A stretch of 39,864 nt of DNA from Bacillota bacterium (GTDB lineage: Bacteria > Bacillota > UBA4882 > UBA10575). Under the pieces are notes generated by a model. It was given only the letters and a program-made list of their open reading frames with translations. It had not been told where the DNA came from and did no database searches. Where the stretch lies: contig JAAYGG010000039.1 of assembly GCA_012727895.1 (NCBI GenBank), forward strand, positions 1-39,864, written 5' to 3'. Made by a program: the position numbers and the translations under genes. Below, one piece after another: positions 30,646 to 39,813 of the stretch; position 1 is the stretch's first letter; each line of letters starts with the position of its first letter.

Positions 30646-31236
30646 TTGACGAAAAGACGGGCGACGATTGAAAGGAAAACCGCAGAGACGAACATCACCC
30701 TCACCCTGGATCTGGACGGGGAGGGGCGTTATACGATCCAGACGGGGATTGGCTTTTTTGACCATCTCCTGACGCACCTGGCTTTTCAAGGCTGTTTTGA
30801 CCTGGAGATTAAAGCCGAGGGCGATCTGGAGGTCGATGCCCACCACACAGTGGAAGACGTGGGGCTGGTCCTTGGACAGGCCTTGACCGAGGCCCTTGGG
30901 GACAGGAAGGGGATCTCACGGTACGGCAGTGCCATCCTCCCCATGGATGACGCCTTGATCTTGGTTGCCGTGGATCTCAGCGGGCGCCCGCACCTCAGTT
31001 TTGACCTGCCTCTCGGCGGGGGGAAGATTGGCCCGCAGTTTGAAGCAGAATTGGCGCAGGAGTTTTTCGCGGCGTTCAGCAGGTCCGGGATCACCATCCA
31101 CCTGCAGCGGCTGGCCGGGGAAAACCGGCACCACCTGTTGGAGGCCGCTTTCAAAGCTGCCGGCCGGGCCCTGCGGGCCGCGGTCGCCCTGGACCCGCGA
31201 CAGAAGGGCCTCCCTTCGACCAAAGGCTCTTTTTAA
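30646..31236 (+). CDS. hisB: Imidazoleglycerol-phosphate dehydratase
   Basis: 196 residues, monofunctional HisB. It dehydrates IGP to imidazole-acetol phosphate with two Mn ions. GIGFFDHLLTHLAFQG, VDAHHTVEDVGLVLGQAL, and the second metal-site repeat LAGENRHHLLEAAFKAAGRAL give the histidine/glutamate ligands. TTG start two bases after hisD, GGGGAT upstream, so translation is coupled. Confidence 0.97.
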   Translation: MTKRRATIERKTAETNITLTLDLDGEGRYTIQTGIGFFDHLLTHLAFQGCFDLEIKAEGDLEVDAHHTVEDVGLVLGQALTEALGDRKGISRYGSAILPMDDALILVAVDLSGRPHLSFDLPLGGGKIGPQFEAELAQEFFAAFSRSGITIHLQRLAGENRHHLLEAAFKAAGRALRAAVALDPRQKGLPSTKGSF

Positions 31237-31274
31237 AGGGGAGAACTGAGGAAAGGCTCTAAGGAGTGGTATTT

Positions 31275-33467
31275 TTGGAGAGTTTACTGGCGGATCTTAA
31301 TCCCGCACAACAGGAGGCGGTCTGTCATACAGAGGGACCGCTTTTGATTTTGGCCGGAGCCGGGAGCGGCAAGACCCGGGTCCTGGTTTACCGCATTGCC
31401 TACCTCCTGACCAAGGGGGTGCCCAGGGAGAACCTGCTGGCTGTAACCTTTACCAACAAGGCCGCGGAAGAGATGCGCGAGAGGGTTGGCAGCCTGGTCG
31501 GGGAGTGGGGGGAAGCCATCTGGATCAGTACTTTCCATTCGGCTTGCCTCCGGATTTTACGGCGGGAAGGGCCGGCCATCGGGATACCGAAGGATTTTAC
31601 GATCTTTGATACCCAGGACCAGCTGGTCCTGGTACGGGAAGTTTTGCGCGATCTAAACCTGAGCGAGAAGAATTTTCACCCCCGGGCGCTCCTGGCGGCC
31701 ATTTCCGCGGCAAAAAACAAACTGATCGGGCCGGAGGATTATGAGAAAAGTGCGGCGGATTTCTGGGCGAGCACCGTGGCCAAGGTCTACCCGTTGTACC
31801 AGAAGAAGCTCCGGGCCAATGCGGCGCTGGATTTTGACGACCTGATCATGTCCACGGTCCACCTTTTCCGGGAGCACCCGGCGGTCCTCGACCGGTACCA
31901 GGAGCGGTTCAGGTACATCATGATCGATGAGTACCAGGATACCAACCATGCCCAGTACGTCTTAACCCGGCAGCTGGCGGCGAAATACCGCAATCTCTGC
32001 GTGGTTGGCGACGACGACCAGTCGATCTATAGTTTCCGCAGTGCCGATATCCGGAATATCCTCGAGTTTGAAAAGGATTACCCGGAAGTGAAAATAATCA
32101 AACTGGAACAGAACTACCGTTCCACCCAGAATATCCTGCAGGCCGCCAATGAAGTGGTTAGCCATAATTTTTACCGGAAAAAGAAGACCCTTTGGACGCA
32201 GAATGAGCCGGGCCCGCCGGTTTTCGCCATGCGGGCGGCGGATGAAAAAGAAGAGGCCTGGCTGGTTATTTCCGAGATTGAGCGGCTTGTGGCCACCGAG
32301 GGTTATTCCCTCTCCGACTGTGCCCTCTTGTACCGGACCAACGCCCAGTCCCGTTCCTTCGAAGAGGTGCTGGGGCAGAAAGGCCTTCCTTACCAGGTTG
32401 TCGGAGGGCTCCGCTTCTACGAGCGGAAAGAGATCCGGGATATCCTGGCTTACCTGCGCCTGGTGCATAACCCCCAGGACCGGGTGAGCCTGCGGCGGGT
32501 GATTAACGTCCCGCGGCGGGGGATCGGGGAGGGTACAGTGGAACGTTTTCTTACCTTCCTCGATGAAAACGGGTTTTCCCTCCTGGAAGGGTTGGAACGG
32601 GCGGCGGAGGCGCCGGGGCTTACCGGCCGCGCGGTCAAAGCCCTAAACGGGTTTCACCGTTTTTTCCGGGAAATTTATGACCAACGGGATCAGCTTCCCG
32701 TTTCCCGGTTAACCAAGGAGATCCTGGAGAAATCGGGTTACCTCCGGGAACTCCGGGAGGAGGATACGGTGGAGGCCCGGAGCCGCCTGGAGAACCTCGA
32801 TGAATTTCTCGCCTTGACCTCCGGGTTTGAAATGAGCAGCAGTGACGATCCGTCTCTTGCCCGGTTTTTGGAACAAGTGGCCCTGGTGGCGGATGTGGAC
32901 CATTACGACCGGGAGCAGAACGGGATCACCCTGATGACGATCCATTCTGCAAAAGGGCTGGAGTTCCCCGTGGTCTTTCTGGTGGGAATGGAAGAGGGGA
33001 TCTTCCCCCACAGCCGGAGCCTGATGGAAACCGCGGAAATAGAGGAGGAGAGAAGACTCTGTTACGTGGGGATGACCAGGGCCAAGGAGAGGCTGTATTT
33101 GACCTATGCGCTGACCAGGACCTTGTACGGCGGGAGGCAGTTGGCCACCCCCTCCCGCTTTCTTAAGGAGATTTCCTCCCTTGAGGAGATCTCCCCTCTG
33201 CAGGTCTCCTCTTCGCAGGGATTCTCCGGCCCGGGTGGTTCCCGGCCGGTCCCGGCAGCGCCCGGGCAGGCAGTGGATAAGCCGGTCCTCTCTTTAGGGG
33301 ACGAGGTGGTCCACGCCAAATGGGGGCGGGGCGTTGTTGTCGCCCTCCGGGAGATGGATGGGGATACCGTCGTGACCGTGGCCTTTCCCGGCAATAACCT
33401 GAAACAGATACTGCTTTCCCTGGCGCCCTTGGAAAAGGTGGAGGAAGGGGCGGATTTTTCCAACTGA
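31275..33467 (+). CDS. pcrA: ATP-dependent DNA helicase PcrA (UvrD family)
   Basis: About 730 residues, superfamily 1A 3'-5' helicase for repair and replication. Motif I LAGAGSGKTRVL, Ia FTNKAAEEM, II DEYQDTN, III VGDDDQSIYSFR, IV LEQNYRST, V TIHSAKGLEF and VI YVGMTRAKE are all intact. The C-terminal part has the short Tudor-like domain (GDEVVHAKWGRGVVV) that binds RNA polymerase in Bacillus PcrA. TTG 31275 is preferred over GTG 31266, since AAGGAGTGG (31261-31269) is the ribosome site. No ligA follows, unlike the common pcrA-ligA order. Confidence 0.96.
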   Translation: MESLLADLNPAQQEAVCHTEGPLLILAGAGSGKTRVLVYRIAYLLTKGVPRENLLAVTFTNKAAEEMRERVGSLVGEWGEAIWISTFHSACLRILRREGPAIGIPKDFTIFDTQDQLVLVREVLRDLNLSEKNFHPRALLAAISAAKNKLIGPEDYEKSAADFWASTVAKVYPLYQKKLRANAALDFDDLIMSTVHLFREHPAVLDRYQERFRYIMIDEYQDTNHAQYVLTRQLAAKYRNLCVVGDDDQSIYSFRSADIRNILEFEKDYPEVKIIKLEQNYRSTQNILQAANEVVSHNFYRKKKTLWTQNEPGPPVFAMRAADEKEEAWLVISEIERLVATEGYSLSDCALLYRTNAQSRSFEEVLGQKGLPYQVVGGLRFYERKEIRDILAYLRLVHNPQDRVSLRRVINVPRRGIGEGTVERFLTFLDENGFSLLEGLERAAEAPGLTGRAVKALNGFHRFFREIYDQRDQLPVSRLTKEILEKSGYLRELREEDTVEARSRLENLDEFLALTSGFEMSSSDDPSLARFLEQVALVADVDHYDREQNGITLMTIHSAKGLEFPVVFLVGMEEGIFPHSRSLMETAEIEEERRLCYVGMTRAKERLYLTYALTRTLYGGRQLATPSRFLKEISSLEEISPLQVSSSQGFSGPGGSRPVPAAPGQAVDKPVLSLGDEVVHAKWGRGVVVALREMDGDTVVTVAFPGNNLKQILLSLAPLEKVEEGADFSN

Positions 33468-33489
33468 ATCCAGGCTTTAGCGGGAAGGA

Positions 33490-35442
33490 ATGAATAGGGA
33501 AGGGGAGAAGAACCTACTCAGGAAACTGGGGGGAAAGCCTTTGGTTAAATTGGCCGGTAACAAGTGGGTTCATGGATACGTACTCGTCTCGCTGATGGCG
33601 GTTCTTCTTTCCCCTTCCTTCCTCCCGGCGGCGGCCGGGGATACCCTGCCCCTGTTTTTTGAAGGGAAAGCCGTTAACGGGGAGGCTAGGATTTATCAGG
33701 GCAGTTTTTACCTGCCGCTTTCCTTTTTCTCCGAGTATTTGCATACCGCGGCGGTCTGGGATGAAGGAACCGGCAGGATCCAGTTGCAGGCCGGGGCTCA
33801 CCCCCTGACCATGCGGGAAGGGGCTGCCGAATTCTCCTGGGGCGGGGAGAAACGCCGCTTGTCCGCAGCTCCCCGGCAGGCTGAAGGGGGCCTTTGGCTG
33901 CCGGTGGAAGTCGCCAATTTCCTGGGCGTGCGGGAGATGGCCATTGGGGAATGGCTCTCCCTTTCCTGGGAAAAGAATTACCTCCTTTCCATCAGGAATG
34001 CGGATTACCAGGGGCGGCCGGCTTTTCTTTTCCAGACGGCGCGGCCCTTCACTTACAAAGCTTTTTTATTGGAAAAACCGGCCCGCCTGGTCATTGATTT
34101 TAAAGGAGTCGACTCCTACCCGCTGCTGGCCGGGGTGGAATTGGCAACATTGCCGCCGGTAACAGGGATCCGCAGCAGCATGTTTACGGAAAATACTATG
34201 CGGGTGGTCTTTGACCTTTCGCTGCTCTCCGGGTTCAGGATTGTCGAAGCGGCGGAGGACCCCACCAAACTCCAGGTGGTCTTTAACAGCCTGCTGACGG
34301 GGGCCGGTTGTTTGCCCGCGGGAAAAGAGGGGGGACCCCTGGTTTATGTGGAGACTTCCCACCCGGTTTCCAGCCGCTCCAGCTTCCTGCCGGAGCCGGA
34401 CCGGCTGGTGGTGGATATCTACGATGCGACGCTGGCCGGGGAGGCAATGACCATCCCCGGGGACGGCGACTGGGTCGAAGAGGTAAGGGTCAGCCAGTTT
34501 GACCCCAATACGATCCGCCTTGTTCTTTATATCAAAGATAACCGCGATTATGTGGTGGCCGCTGCCAACGACCGGCCCAACCGTTTGGAGATCAGGCCCG
34601 TCCAGGAGATTACCGGGATCGACTGGAATGACCGGGAAAAACGGCTCCGGATCAAGAGTACCGGGCCGCTGCAGGAAGAGATCACCAAGAGCCCCGGCGG
34701 CCTGGCGGTAGAGTTGCGGGATGCGGTCCTTAAAGATACGGCCCGGAGCGGCGCCAGTGGGGTCCGGGTGACGGCAACAGAACCGTCCGGGGTCAGGGTG
34801 GAGGTGGCGCTCCCGGAAGGCCGGGACTACGACTACCGGGTGGAGTTCGGGGACGGCAAAAGAGAGATGGTTTTGACCATAACCCAGTCGCCCCTTAGCG
34901 GGAAAGTGATTATCCTCGATCCCGGGCACGGGGGGGTCGATTCCGGGGCCATCGGCAGCCGGGGGACGCGGGAAAAAGAGATCAACCTGGACGTGGCTTT
35001 GCGGTTAAAGAGGAAACTGGAGGAGGCCGGGGCGCGGGTCATCATGACTAGGGAGGACGATTCCTATCTCGGCCTTTATGAGCGGGCGGCGGTGGCCAAC
35101 CGCTTCGACGGCGTCCTGGGCATCAGTTTGCACGCGAATTTTCACCCCAATTCGCAAGTCCGCGGGGTGGAGGTTTTTTACCACCCGGACCGGGCCAGCA
35201 GCCGGAAACTGGCGGAGTCCCTTTTTGCCAATATAACCAAAGAGACGGGGCTTACGGCGCGCTCCATCAAAGCCAACAAGGAGCTGGTCTTCCCCAGGGA
35301 GGTCCAGATGCCGTCGACCCTGGTGGAGATGGGGTTCCTCTCCAATTATCAAGAAGAGGAACTCCTGAGAAAAAGCGAGTTCCGGGAGAAATTGGCCGCC
35401 GGTCTTTTCCGCGGGATCCTCCATTACCTGGGCGGGGAATAG
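33490..35442 (+). CDS. AMIN-domain N-acetylmuramoyl-L-alanine amidase
   Basis: 650 residues, an exported peptidoglycan hydrolase. The signal segment VLVSLMAVLLSPSFLPAAAG follows an unusually long basic leader of about 30 residues. Residues 55-170 resemble the copper-amine-oxidase-N-type wall domain (GEARIYQGSFYLPLSFFSEYL). Two or three AMIN-like beta domains come next (RLVIDFKGVDSYPL, TMRVVFDLSLLSGF, RLVVDIYDATLAG). The catalytic Amidase_3 domain starts at VIILDPGHGGVDSGAIG; zinc ligands are His in DPGHGG, Glu in TREKEINLD, and His in GISLHANFHPN, with the catalytic Glu in STLVEMGFLSN. AMIN domains are best known from AmiC/AmiB of diderms but also occur in some Clostridia. Confidence 0.93.
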   Translation: MNREGEKNLLRKLGGKPLVKLAGNKWVHGYVLVSLMAVLLSPSFLPAAAGDTLPLFFEGKAVNGEARIYQGSFYLPLSFFSEYLHTAAVWDEGTGRIQLQAGAHPLTMREGAAEFSWGGEKRRLSAAPRQAEGGLWLPVEVANFLGVREMAIGEWLSLSWEKNYLLSIRNADYQGRPAFLFQTARPFTYKAFLLEKPARLVIDFKGVDSYPLLAGVELATLPPVTGIRSSMFTENTMRVVFDLSLLSGFRIVEAAEDPTKLQVVFNSLLTGAGCLPAGKEGGPLVYVETSHPVSSRSSFLPEPDRLVVDIYDATLAGEAMTIPGDGDWVEEVRVSQFDPNTIRLVLYIKDNRDYVVAAANDRPNRLEIRPVQEITGIDWNDREKRLRIKSTGPLQEEITKSPGGLAVELRDAVLKDTARSGASGVRVTATEPSGVRVEVALPEGRDYDYRVEFGDGKREMVLTITQSPLSGKVIILDPGHGGVDSGAIGSRGTREKEINLDVALRLKRKLEEAGARVIMTREDDSYLGLYERAAVANRFDGVLGISLHANFHPNSQVRGVEVFYHPDRASSRKLAESLFANITKETGLTARSIKANKELVFPREVQMPSTLVEMGFLSNYQEEELLRKSEFREKLAAGLFRGILHYLGGE

Positions 35443-35492
35443 GGTCTGCTATTTGACAGGTTCAATCCAGCGTGGTATTTGCAGTATTCTCA

Positions 35493-35522
35493 GTGGATTA
35501 ATGAGGCTCGTTGTGGTATAAT
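35493..35522 (+). promoter_or_regulatory. Extended -10 promoter upstream of the GlmL-like gene
   Basis: A perfect TATAAT (35517-35522) preceded by TG one base away (35514-35515), with a weak TGGATT -35 (35493-35498). A second candidate with consensus TTGACA lies at 35453-35458 with a poor TATTTG at 35476-35481. Confidence 0.55.
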
Positions 35523-35628
35523 TATCCTGTTTGGTTTTGAGTGGGACAGCCATGGCCGGTGCACGGCACAACGGCAAAAACAGTAAGGGACAGAAAGGCA
35601 AGAAAACGGCAAAGGACAGAAAGGGAGA

Positions 35629-37071
35629 ATGAGAGCTTACCTCCTGGTTGATTTTGGCAGTACACATACGAAAATGACCGCAGTGGACCTGGACGGACCG
35701 GCGGTTTTAGAGACCGCCGCCGCTCCCACCACTGTGGATGACGGGTTAATAAAAGGCTACTCCGAGGCTTACCGGCGGTTGACGGCGAAAACGGGGCCGT
35801 TAAAGTTCCAGAAGAAACTGGCCTGCAGCAGCGCGGCGGGGGGCTTGCGCATGGTCGCCGTCGGGCTGGTACCGGAGTTGACGGTGGAAGCGGCCAAGAC
35901 CGCCGCTTTGGGCGCCGGGGCCAGGGTGGTCGGGGTTTATGGTTACGAGTTAACAGCGGAAGAGGTTGCGGAGATAACCGGATTAAAGCCGGACCTTATC
36001 CTTCTGGCCGGCGGGACCGACGGCGGGAACAGGGAGACCCTCATCTACAACGCGCGCCAACTGGCAGAAAGCCGGCTGGAGGCGCCGGTGATTATTGCCG
36101 GCAACAAAAGCGCGGCCCCGGAAGCCGAGGATCTGCTGCGCGGGGCCGGAAAACCCTGTTACCGGGTGGCCAATGTCCTCCCGGAATTGGGCAGACTGAA
36201 TATAGAGCCGGCGCAAAAGGCGATCCGGGAGGTCTTTCTGGAACGGCTTGTGCGGGCGAAAGGCCTTGACCGGGTGGAAAAAGAGATCGACGGGATTACC
36301 ATGCCAACGCCGGCCGCGGTCTTGGCTGCCGCCTGCCGCCTGGCCGACGGTGACGGCCGCACACCCGGCCTGGGTGAATTGCTCCTGGTTGATGTGGGCG
36401 GGGCCACCACCGATGTCCACTCTGTGGCGGAGGGGCTTCCTACCCGGCCTGAGGTTTTCCTCCGCGGGCTGCCGGAACCGCGGGTCAAACGGAGCGTCGA
36501 AGGGGATTTGGGTTTACGGGCAAGTGCCGAGGCGTTATTGGAAGTGGCTTCCCCGGCGGTTGTGGCGCGCCTGGCCGGCCTCTCCGAAGAGCGGGTGCGG
36601 GAAGGGGCGGAGAAACGGCGGCGCCAACCGGGGTACCTGCCTGTAGATGAAGACGAGCGCCGGCTGGACGAGGCTTTAGCCTATTTGGCAGTGAAAATCG
36701 CCGTTACCCGGCATGCCGGGTCCATTGAAAAGGTTGTCACTCCGTACGGGGTTTCTTACTTACAGACCGGGAAGGATCTGACGGGGATCAGGAACGTAAT
36801 CGGCACCGGCGGGATCCTGGTCCACGGGCTGAGGGCCGGGGCGATCCTTGCAGGCGCCCGTTTCGATCCCGCTGTCCCGGAGAGCTTGAGACCGGTTTCT
36901 CCCCGCTTTTTTGTTGACCGGCAGTATCTCTTTTCCACTTTGGGCCTGTTGGCCGGGGAGCACCCCTATGAGGCATTTCACCTGCTGCGAGCGGCCATAA
37001 AAGAGGTCCGGCAAGAAGGGGCCGGTTTCCCGGGCGGGGAGAATAGCAGCCGGCAGGTACAGGCAGAATAG
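35629..37071 (+). CDS. GlmL/MutL-family actin-like ATPase
   Basis: 480 residues of the MutL/GlmL family (ASKHA fold), proteins encoded beside adenosylcobalamin-dependent glutamate or ornithine/lysine mutases and thought to repair or chaperone them. [19 protein letters not shown] is the phosphate 1 motif, [14 protein letters not shown] and [16 protein letters not shown] the phosphate 2 region, and [11 protein letters not shown] the adenosine motif. The usual partner genes are missing: it is followed by rph. It may serve a mutase encoded elsewhere, or have another client. Start ATG with GGGAG. Confidence 0.85.
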   Translation: MRAYLLVDFGSTHTKMTAVDLDGPAVLETAAAPTTVDDGLIKGYSEAYRRLTAKTGPLKFQKKLACSSAAGGLRMVAVGLVPELTVEAAKTAALGAGARVVGVYGYELTAEEVAEITGLKPDLILLAGGTDGGNRETLIYNARQLAESRLEAPVIIAGNKSAAPEAEDLLRGAGKPCYRVANVLPELGRLNIEPAQKAIREVFLERLVRAKGLDRVEKEIDGITMPTPAAVLAAACRLADGDGRTPGLGELLLVDVGGATTDVHSVAEGLPTRPEVFLRGLPEPRVKRSVEGDLGLRASAEALLEVASPAVVARLAGLSEERVREGAEKRRRQPGYLPVDEDERRLDEALAYLAVKIAVTRHAGSIEKVVTPYGVSYLQTGKDLTGIRNVIGTGGILVHGLRAGAILAGARFDPAVPESLRPVSPRFFVDRQYLFSTLGLLAGEHPYEAFHLLRAAIKEVRQEGAGFPGGENSSRQVQAE

Positions 37072-37129
37072 GGCGCACACGCGCATTTATCTGAATAATT
37101 GTAAAACAAAAAAGAGGATGGAGGAGAAG

Positions 37130-37903
37130 ATGGAACGTATTGACGGGCGGGGGGCCGAACAGCTACGACCGGTATCCATAACCAGGAATTTCTTGAAACA
37201 TGCCGAAGGTTCGGTCCTGATTGCGGTCGGTGAAACCAAGGTGATTTGCTCGGCAACTGTTGAAGACCGGGTACCGCAGTGGTTGCGGGGATGCGGCCAA
37301 GGATGGGTTACCGCCGAGTATGCCATGATCCCCCGGGCCACGCCCCAGCGGAATATCAGGGAGTCGACGAAAGGCAAGCCCAGCGGTAGGTCGCAGGAGA
37401 TCCAGCGGATGGTGGGCCGGGCGCTCCGGTCAGTGGTTAACCTGCCGGCGTTGGGAGAAAAAACCATCTGGATAGATTGCGACGTGATCCAGGCCGACGG
37501 GGGGACGAGGTCAGCGGCGATTACCGGTTCTTTTGTCGCCCTGGTGGACGCCCTGGCCACCATAGCCAAAACCCCTGACGAGCCTTTACCGGTTTATGAT
37601 TATTTGGCCGCCGTCAGCGTGGGGATTATTGACAATCAATTGCTGCTGGATTTGAATTATGCCGAGGATTCCGTAGCCTCGGTTGATATGAACCTGGTGA
37701 TGACCGGTAGTGGCCAGCTCGTTGAGGTACAGGCAACCGCAGAAGGGACTCCCTTTTCCCGCGAAGAATTCCAACGGCTGCAAGAGATCGGCGCCGCCGG
37801 GATCATGACCTTGATCAGTCTCCAAAAGGAGATATTGGCGGAATATGCGGAGAGGATTGGAGTGAGTGCAGGTGCCCAGGCTGGTGCTGGCCTCAAAAAA
37901 TAA
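37130..37903 (+). CDS. rph: Ribonuclease PH
   Basis: 257 residues, phosphorolytic 3'-5' exoribonuclease trimming tRNA 3' ends. [15 protein letters not shown] at the N-terminus, [39 protein letters not shown] (phosphate-binding arginine in GRSQEIQR) and [18 protein letters not shown] are the family blocks. ATG 37130 follows GGAGGAG; ATG 37118 is in frame but its site is too close. The 3' end overlaps the next gene, the common rph-rdgB arrangement. Confidence 0.97.
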   Translation: MERIDGRGAEQLRPVSITRNFLKHAEGSVLIAVGETKVICSATVEDRVPQWLRGCGQGWVTAEYAMIPRATPQRNIRESTKGKPSGRSQEIQRMVGRALRSVVNLPALGEKTIWIDCDVIQADGGTRSAAITGSFVALVDALATIAKTPDEPLPVYDYLAAVSVGIIDNQLLLDLNYAEDSVASVDMNLVMTGSGQLVEVQATAEGTPFSREEFQRLQEIGAAGIMTLISLQKEILAEYAERIGVSAGAQAGAGLKK

Positions 37904-38480
37904 GGGGAAACTCCGGGAGTTAAAAACGATGCTGGCCGGTTCCCCCTGGGAACTCTGTTCGGCTGCGGATTTCCCGGAACTGCCGCCGGTGGTGGAGGAT
38001 GGGAAGACTTTCCGGGAGAACGCGGTGAAAAAAGCAGTGACAGTCGCGGGAATACTTAAGGAATGGACATTGGCTGATGATTCCGGGCTGGAAGTCGACG
38101 CCCTGGACGGGGCGCCGGGGGTCTTTTCCGCCAGGTTCGCCGGGGAACCCGGGGATGACCGGAAAAACAATGAGAAGCTCCTCCGGTTGCTGGCCGGTGT
38201 CCCAATGGAGCAAAGGACCGCCCGGTTCCGCTGTGTCCTCGCCCTTGCCTCTCCCGAAGGGGAGGTATGGACCACCGAAAGGACCTGTGAAGGGTTGATC
38301 GGGCTGGCGCCCCGGGGCGACCAAGGCTTCGGTTATGATCCCTTATTTTACCTGCCGGAGCTCGGCGTAACCATGGCCGAACTCCCGGAGGAGAAGAAAA
38401 ACGCCATCAGTCACAGGGGAAAAGCCATGAAGGATCTGCTGGCGTACTTGAAGACGATCGCCCCGGACCGTATTGACTAA
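37866..38480 (+). CDS. rdgB: XTP/dITP diphosphatase (RdgB/HAM1)
   Basis: About 204 residues. It hydrolyses ITP, dITP and XTP to keep them out of nucleic acids. [14 protein letters not shown] is the N-terminal signature, [18 protein letters not shown] the metal-binding block with the catalytic aspartates, and [12 protein letters not shown] the purine-specific loop; AISHRGKAM closes the domain. Start is GTG 37866 or 37872; both have possible ribosome sites. Overlaps rph by 38 bases. The tRNA promoter starts inside its 3' end. Confidence 0.95.
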   Translation: MQVPRLVLASKNKGKLRELKTMLAGSPWELCSAADFPELPPVVEDGKTFRENAVKKAVTVAGILKEWTLADDSGLEVDALDGAPGVFSARFAGEPGDDRKNNEKLLRLLAGVPMEQRTARFRCVLALASPEGEVWTTERTCEGLIGLAPRGDQGFGYDPLFYLPELGVTMAELPEEKKNAISHRGKAMKDLLAYLKTIAPDRID

Positions 38481-38501
38481 TATGAGAAATTCGCGTATAC
38501 T
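38473..38501 (+). promoter_or_regulatory. Promoter of the tRNA-Pro gene
   Basis: TTGACT (38473-38478), 17-base spacer, TATACT (38496-38501); the -35 box overlaps the rdgB stop codon. Start of transcription about 38508, eight bases before the tRNA. Confidence 0.82.
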
Positions 38502-38515
38502 GGTACTACAGGACT

Positions 38516-38592
38516 CGGGGTGTGGCGCAGTTTGGGAGCGCGTCTGCTTTGGGAGCAGAAGGTCCAGGGTTCAAATCCCTGCACCCCGACCA
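38516..38592 (+). tRNA. tRNA-Pro (UGG anticodon)
   Basis: A 77-base cloverleaf. Acceptor CGGGGTG (38516-38522) pairs with CACCCCG (38582-38588), discriminator A, CCA encoded (38590-38592). Anticodon stem TCTGC/GCAGA encloses TTTGGGA with anticodon TGG at 38550-38552. The T arm GGTTCAAATCC is canonical. Confidence 0.97.
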
Positions 38593-38619
38593 GTTATAAA
38601 AAAAGCGGCAATAAAAAAT

Positions 38620-38676
38620 CCGGGAAGCTGCTTTTTCCCGGTAGACATTAAGCCCTCCTATGGGGCTTATTTTTTT
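38620..38676 (+). terminator. Tandem hairpins after tRNA-Pro
   Basis: First hairpin CCGGGAA (38620-38626) with TTCCCGG (38635-38641). Second AAGCCC (38650-38655) with GGGCTT (38663-38668), followed by ATTTTTTT. The second is a regular intrinsic terminator for the tRNA transcript. Confidence 0.82.
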
Positions 38677-38757
38677 GCCTTCGGCCATTGTGTCGCGGCC
38701 ATCACGTTGGATTACCCCGCCCAATCCTTTGGATTGGCTCATCTCTGACGGAGATCA

Positions 38758-39171
38758 TTAAAGCAACTTTTTTATCTCCGTTATATAACTGTTATACATT
38801 TCTATGGTTTTGTCGATACTTTTATAGACTATTTCATTATCCACTTCTTCATATTCATGGACCAACCGGTTTCTTAATCCGGTAGAAGGCGCAATCTGTG
38901 CGGCGAATTCAGGTGATAAAACTCGGCAATCCGCCAAATCCATAAAAGAGCTAAAATAATCAGACGCTGCGGGTTTCCCCTTTTGCGACAGTATTATATT
39001 ATTAACGTCAAGCGCCAGATCAACAATTAACTGTATTAACCTTTCCACCGCGTACCGGGTTGTGAGGTTCTGCATATATGAGTTAAACTCGGCGGGCTTG
39101 ATAGCCTCCAATTCTTCCAGGTATTTTTTCATCTTGATCAGTTTTTCTGTGATAATATCTGCAGGCGGCAA
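38758..39171 (-). CDS. hepT: HepT-like HEPN toxin
   Basis: About 137 residues, all-helical HEPN domain of the HepT/DUF86 family, a ribonuclease of type VII toxin-antitoxin systems. The motif RNRLVHEYEEVD gives the R-x4-H-x-Y active site; the tyrosine is the residue that a MntA partner adenylylates in characterised pairs. YAVERLIQLIVDLALDVNN is the other family helix. An ATG at 39186 is in frame but lacks a ribosome site; TTG 39171 follows GGAGGG and is preferred. It is translated just after mntA. The sequence is AT-richer than the core genes, a sign of transfer. Confidence 0.88.
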   Translation of the reverse strand: MPPADIITEKLIKMKKYLEELEAIKPAEFNSYMQNLTTRYAVERLIQLIVDLALDVNNIILSQKGKPAASDYFSSFMDLADCRVLSPEFAAQIAPSTGLRNRLVHEYEEVDNEIVYKSIDKTIEMYNSYITEIKKLL

Positions 39172-39189
39172 CTGTTGTCCCTCCATTTC

Positions 39190-39558
39190 TCAGGGGAGGT
39201 TTAGTAAATAGTCTCTCCTCTTGTCCCGCAAGAATTTCGTCTCTGCATACCTGGCGAAAGCCCTTATTTTAAACCGCAAAAAACTCTCCTCTGATCCGTA
39301 AAGAATCCTTCCTTGTGATGCGGCTTCATATAAGAGAAGCGGGTTTGCCTTGTCCAGATTGACCAGGTCAATCCGGTCCTTTTTGAAGCAGAAGATTAAA
39401 TCCCGCAGCAGGTTAATTTCCTCTTCAGGCTGCAAAGGAGCTTCCGACAGATATCCCAGATCAATATCGCTCTCTTTGGTATGCCGCTTCGTACCATACG
39501 AACCGAAAACAATAAGCAGCCGTAAACGGTATTTTTCGGCAAGACGTTTTATATCCAT
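39190..39558 (-). CDS. mntA: MntA-like minimal nucleotidyltransferase antitoxin
   Basis: 122 residues. FGSYGTKRHTKESDIDLGYL is the nucleotidyltransferase signature GS-x10-D-x-D with both metal-binding aspartates. RIDLVNLDKANPLLLYEA provides the third aspartate (IDLV). In known HepT-MntA pairs the enzyme adds AMP groups to the toxin tyrosine to silence it. Order antitoxin then toxin, with the toxin start four to twenty bases on. AAGGGGAT lies before the ATG. Confidence 0.9.
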   Translation of the reverse strand: MDIKRLAEKYRLRLLIVFGSYGTKRHTKESDIDLGYLSEAPLQPEEEINLLRDLIFCFKKDRIDLVNLDKANPLLLYEAASQGRILYGSEESFLRFKIRAFARYAETKFLRDKRRDYLLNLP

Positions 39559-39753
39559 TTTGATCCCCTTATTCTATGTTTTTCAGGGCAAGAGGAGAAT
39601 TATTAGTGTTTTTCACAAAAAGAGTTCTCTGAATCTATCATAAGATTATAAGAGAAAAAGGTCAAGCAGTATTTTCCAGATAGTTTGCCAATTGTTTTTG
39701 TTAGTGTAAAATTACTGTAGGTCTTAGCAGGAAATAACTTATGGAAAAAAGAA
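39559..39753. other. AT-rich spacer upstream of HepT-MntA
   Basis: No gene seen. A weak + strand promoter may be formed by TTGCCA (39685-39690) and TAAAAT (39707-39712). The minus-strand promoter of mntA should also be here, but no clear consensus is visible. Confidence 0.3.
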
Positions 39754-39813
39754 GAGGAACCTCACATTCAGCGATGAATGAATCCCCCCTGAAGAAGGAG
39801 GCTGAGGTTCCTC
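39754..39813 (+). repeat. 11-bp inverted repeat before a truncated gene
   Basis: GAGGAACCTCA (39754-39764) is repeated inverted as TGAGGTTCCTC (39803-39813), ending directly at an ATG. The loop contains AAGAAGGAGG, so the hairpin could hide or expose the ribosome site. Such hairpins at the 5' end of a transposase gene are used by some insertion sequences. Confidence 0.6.
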
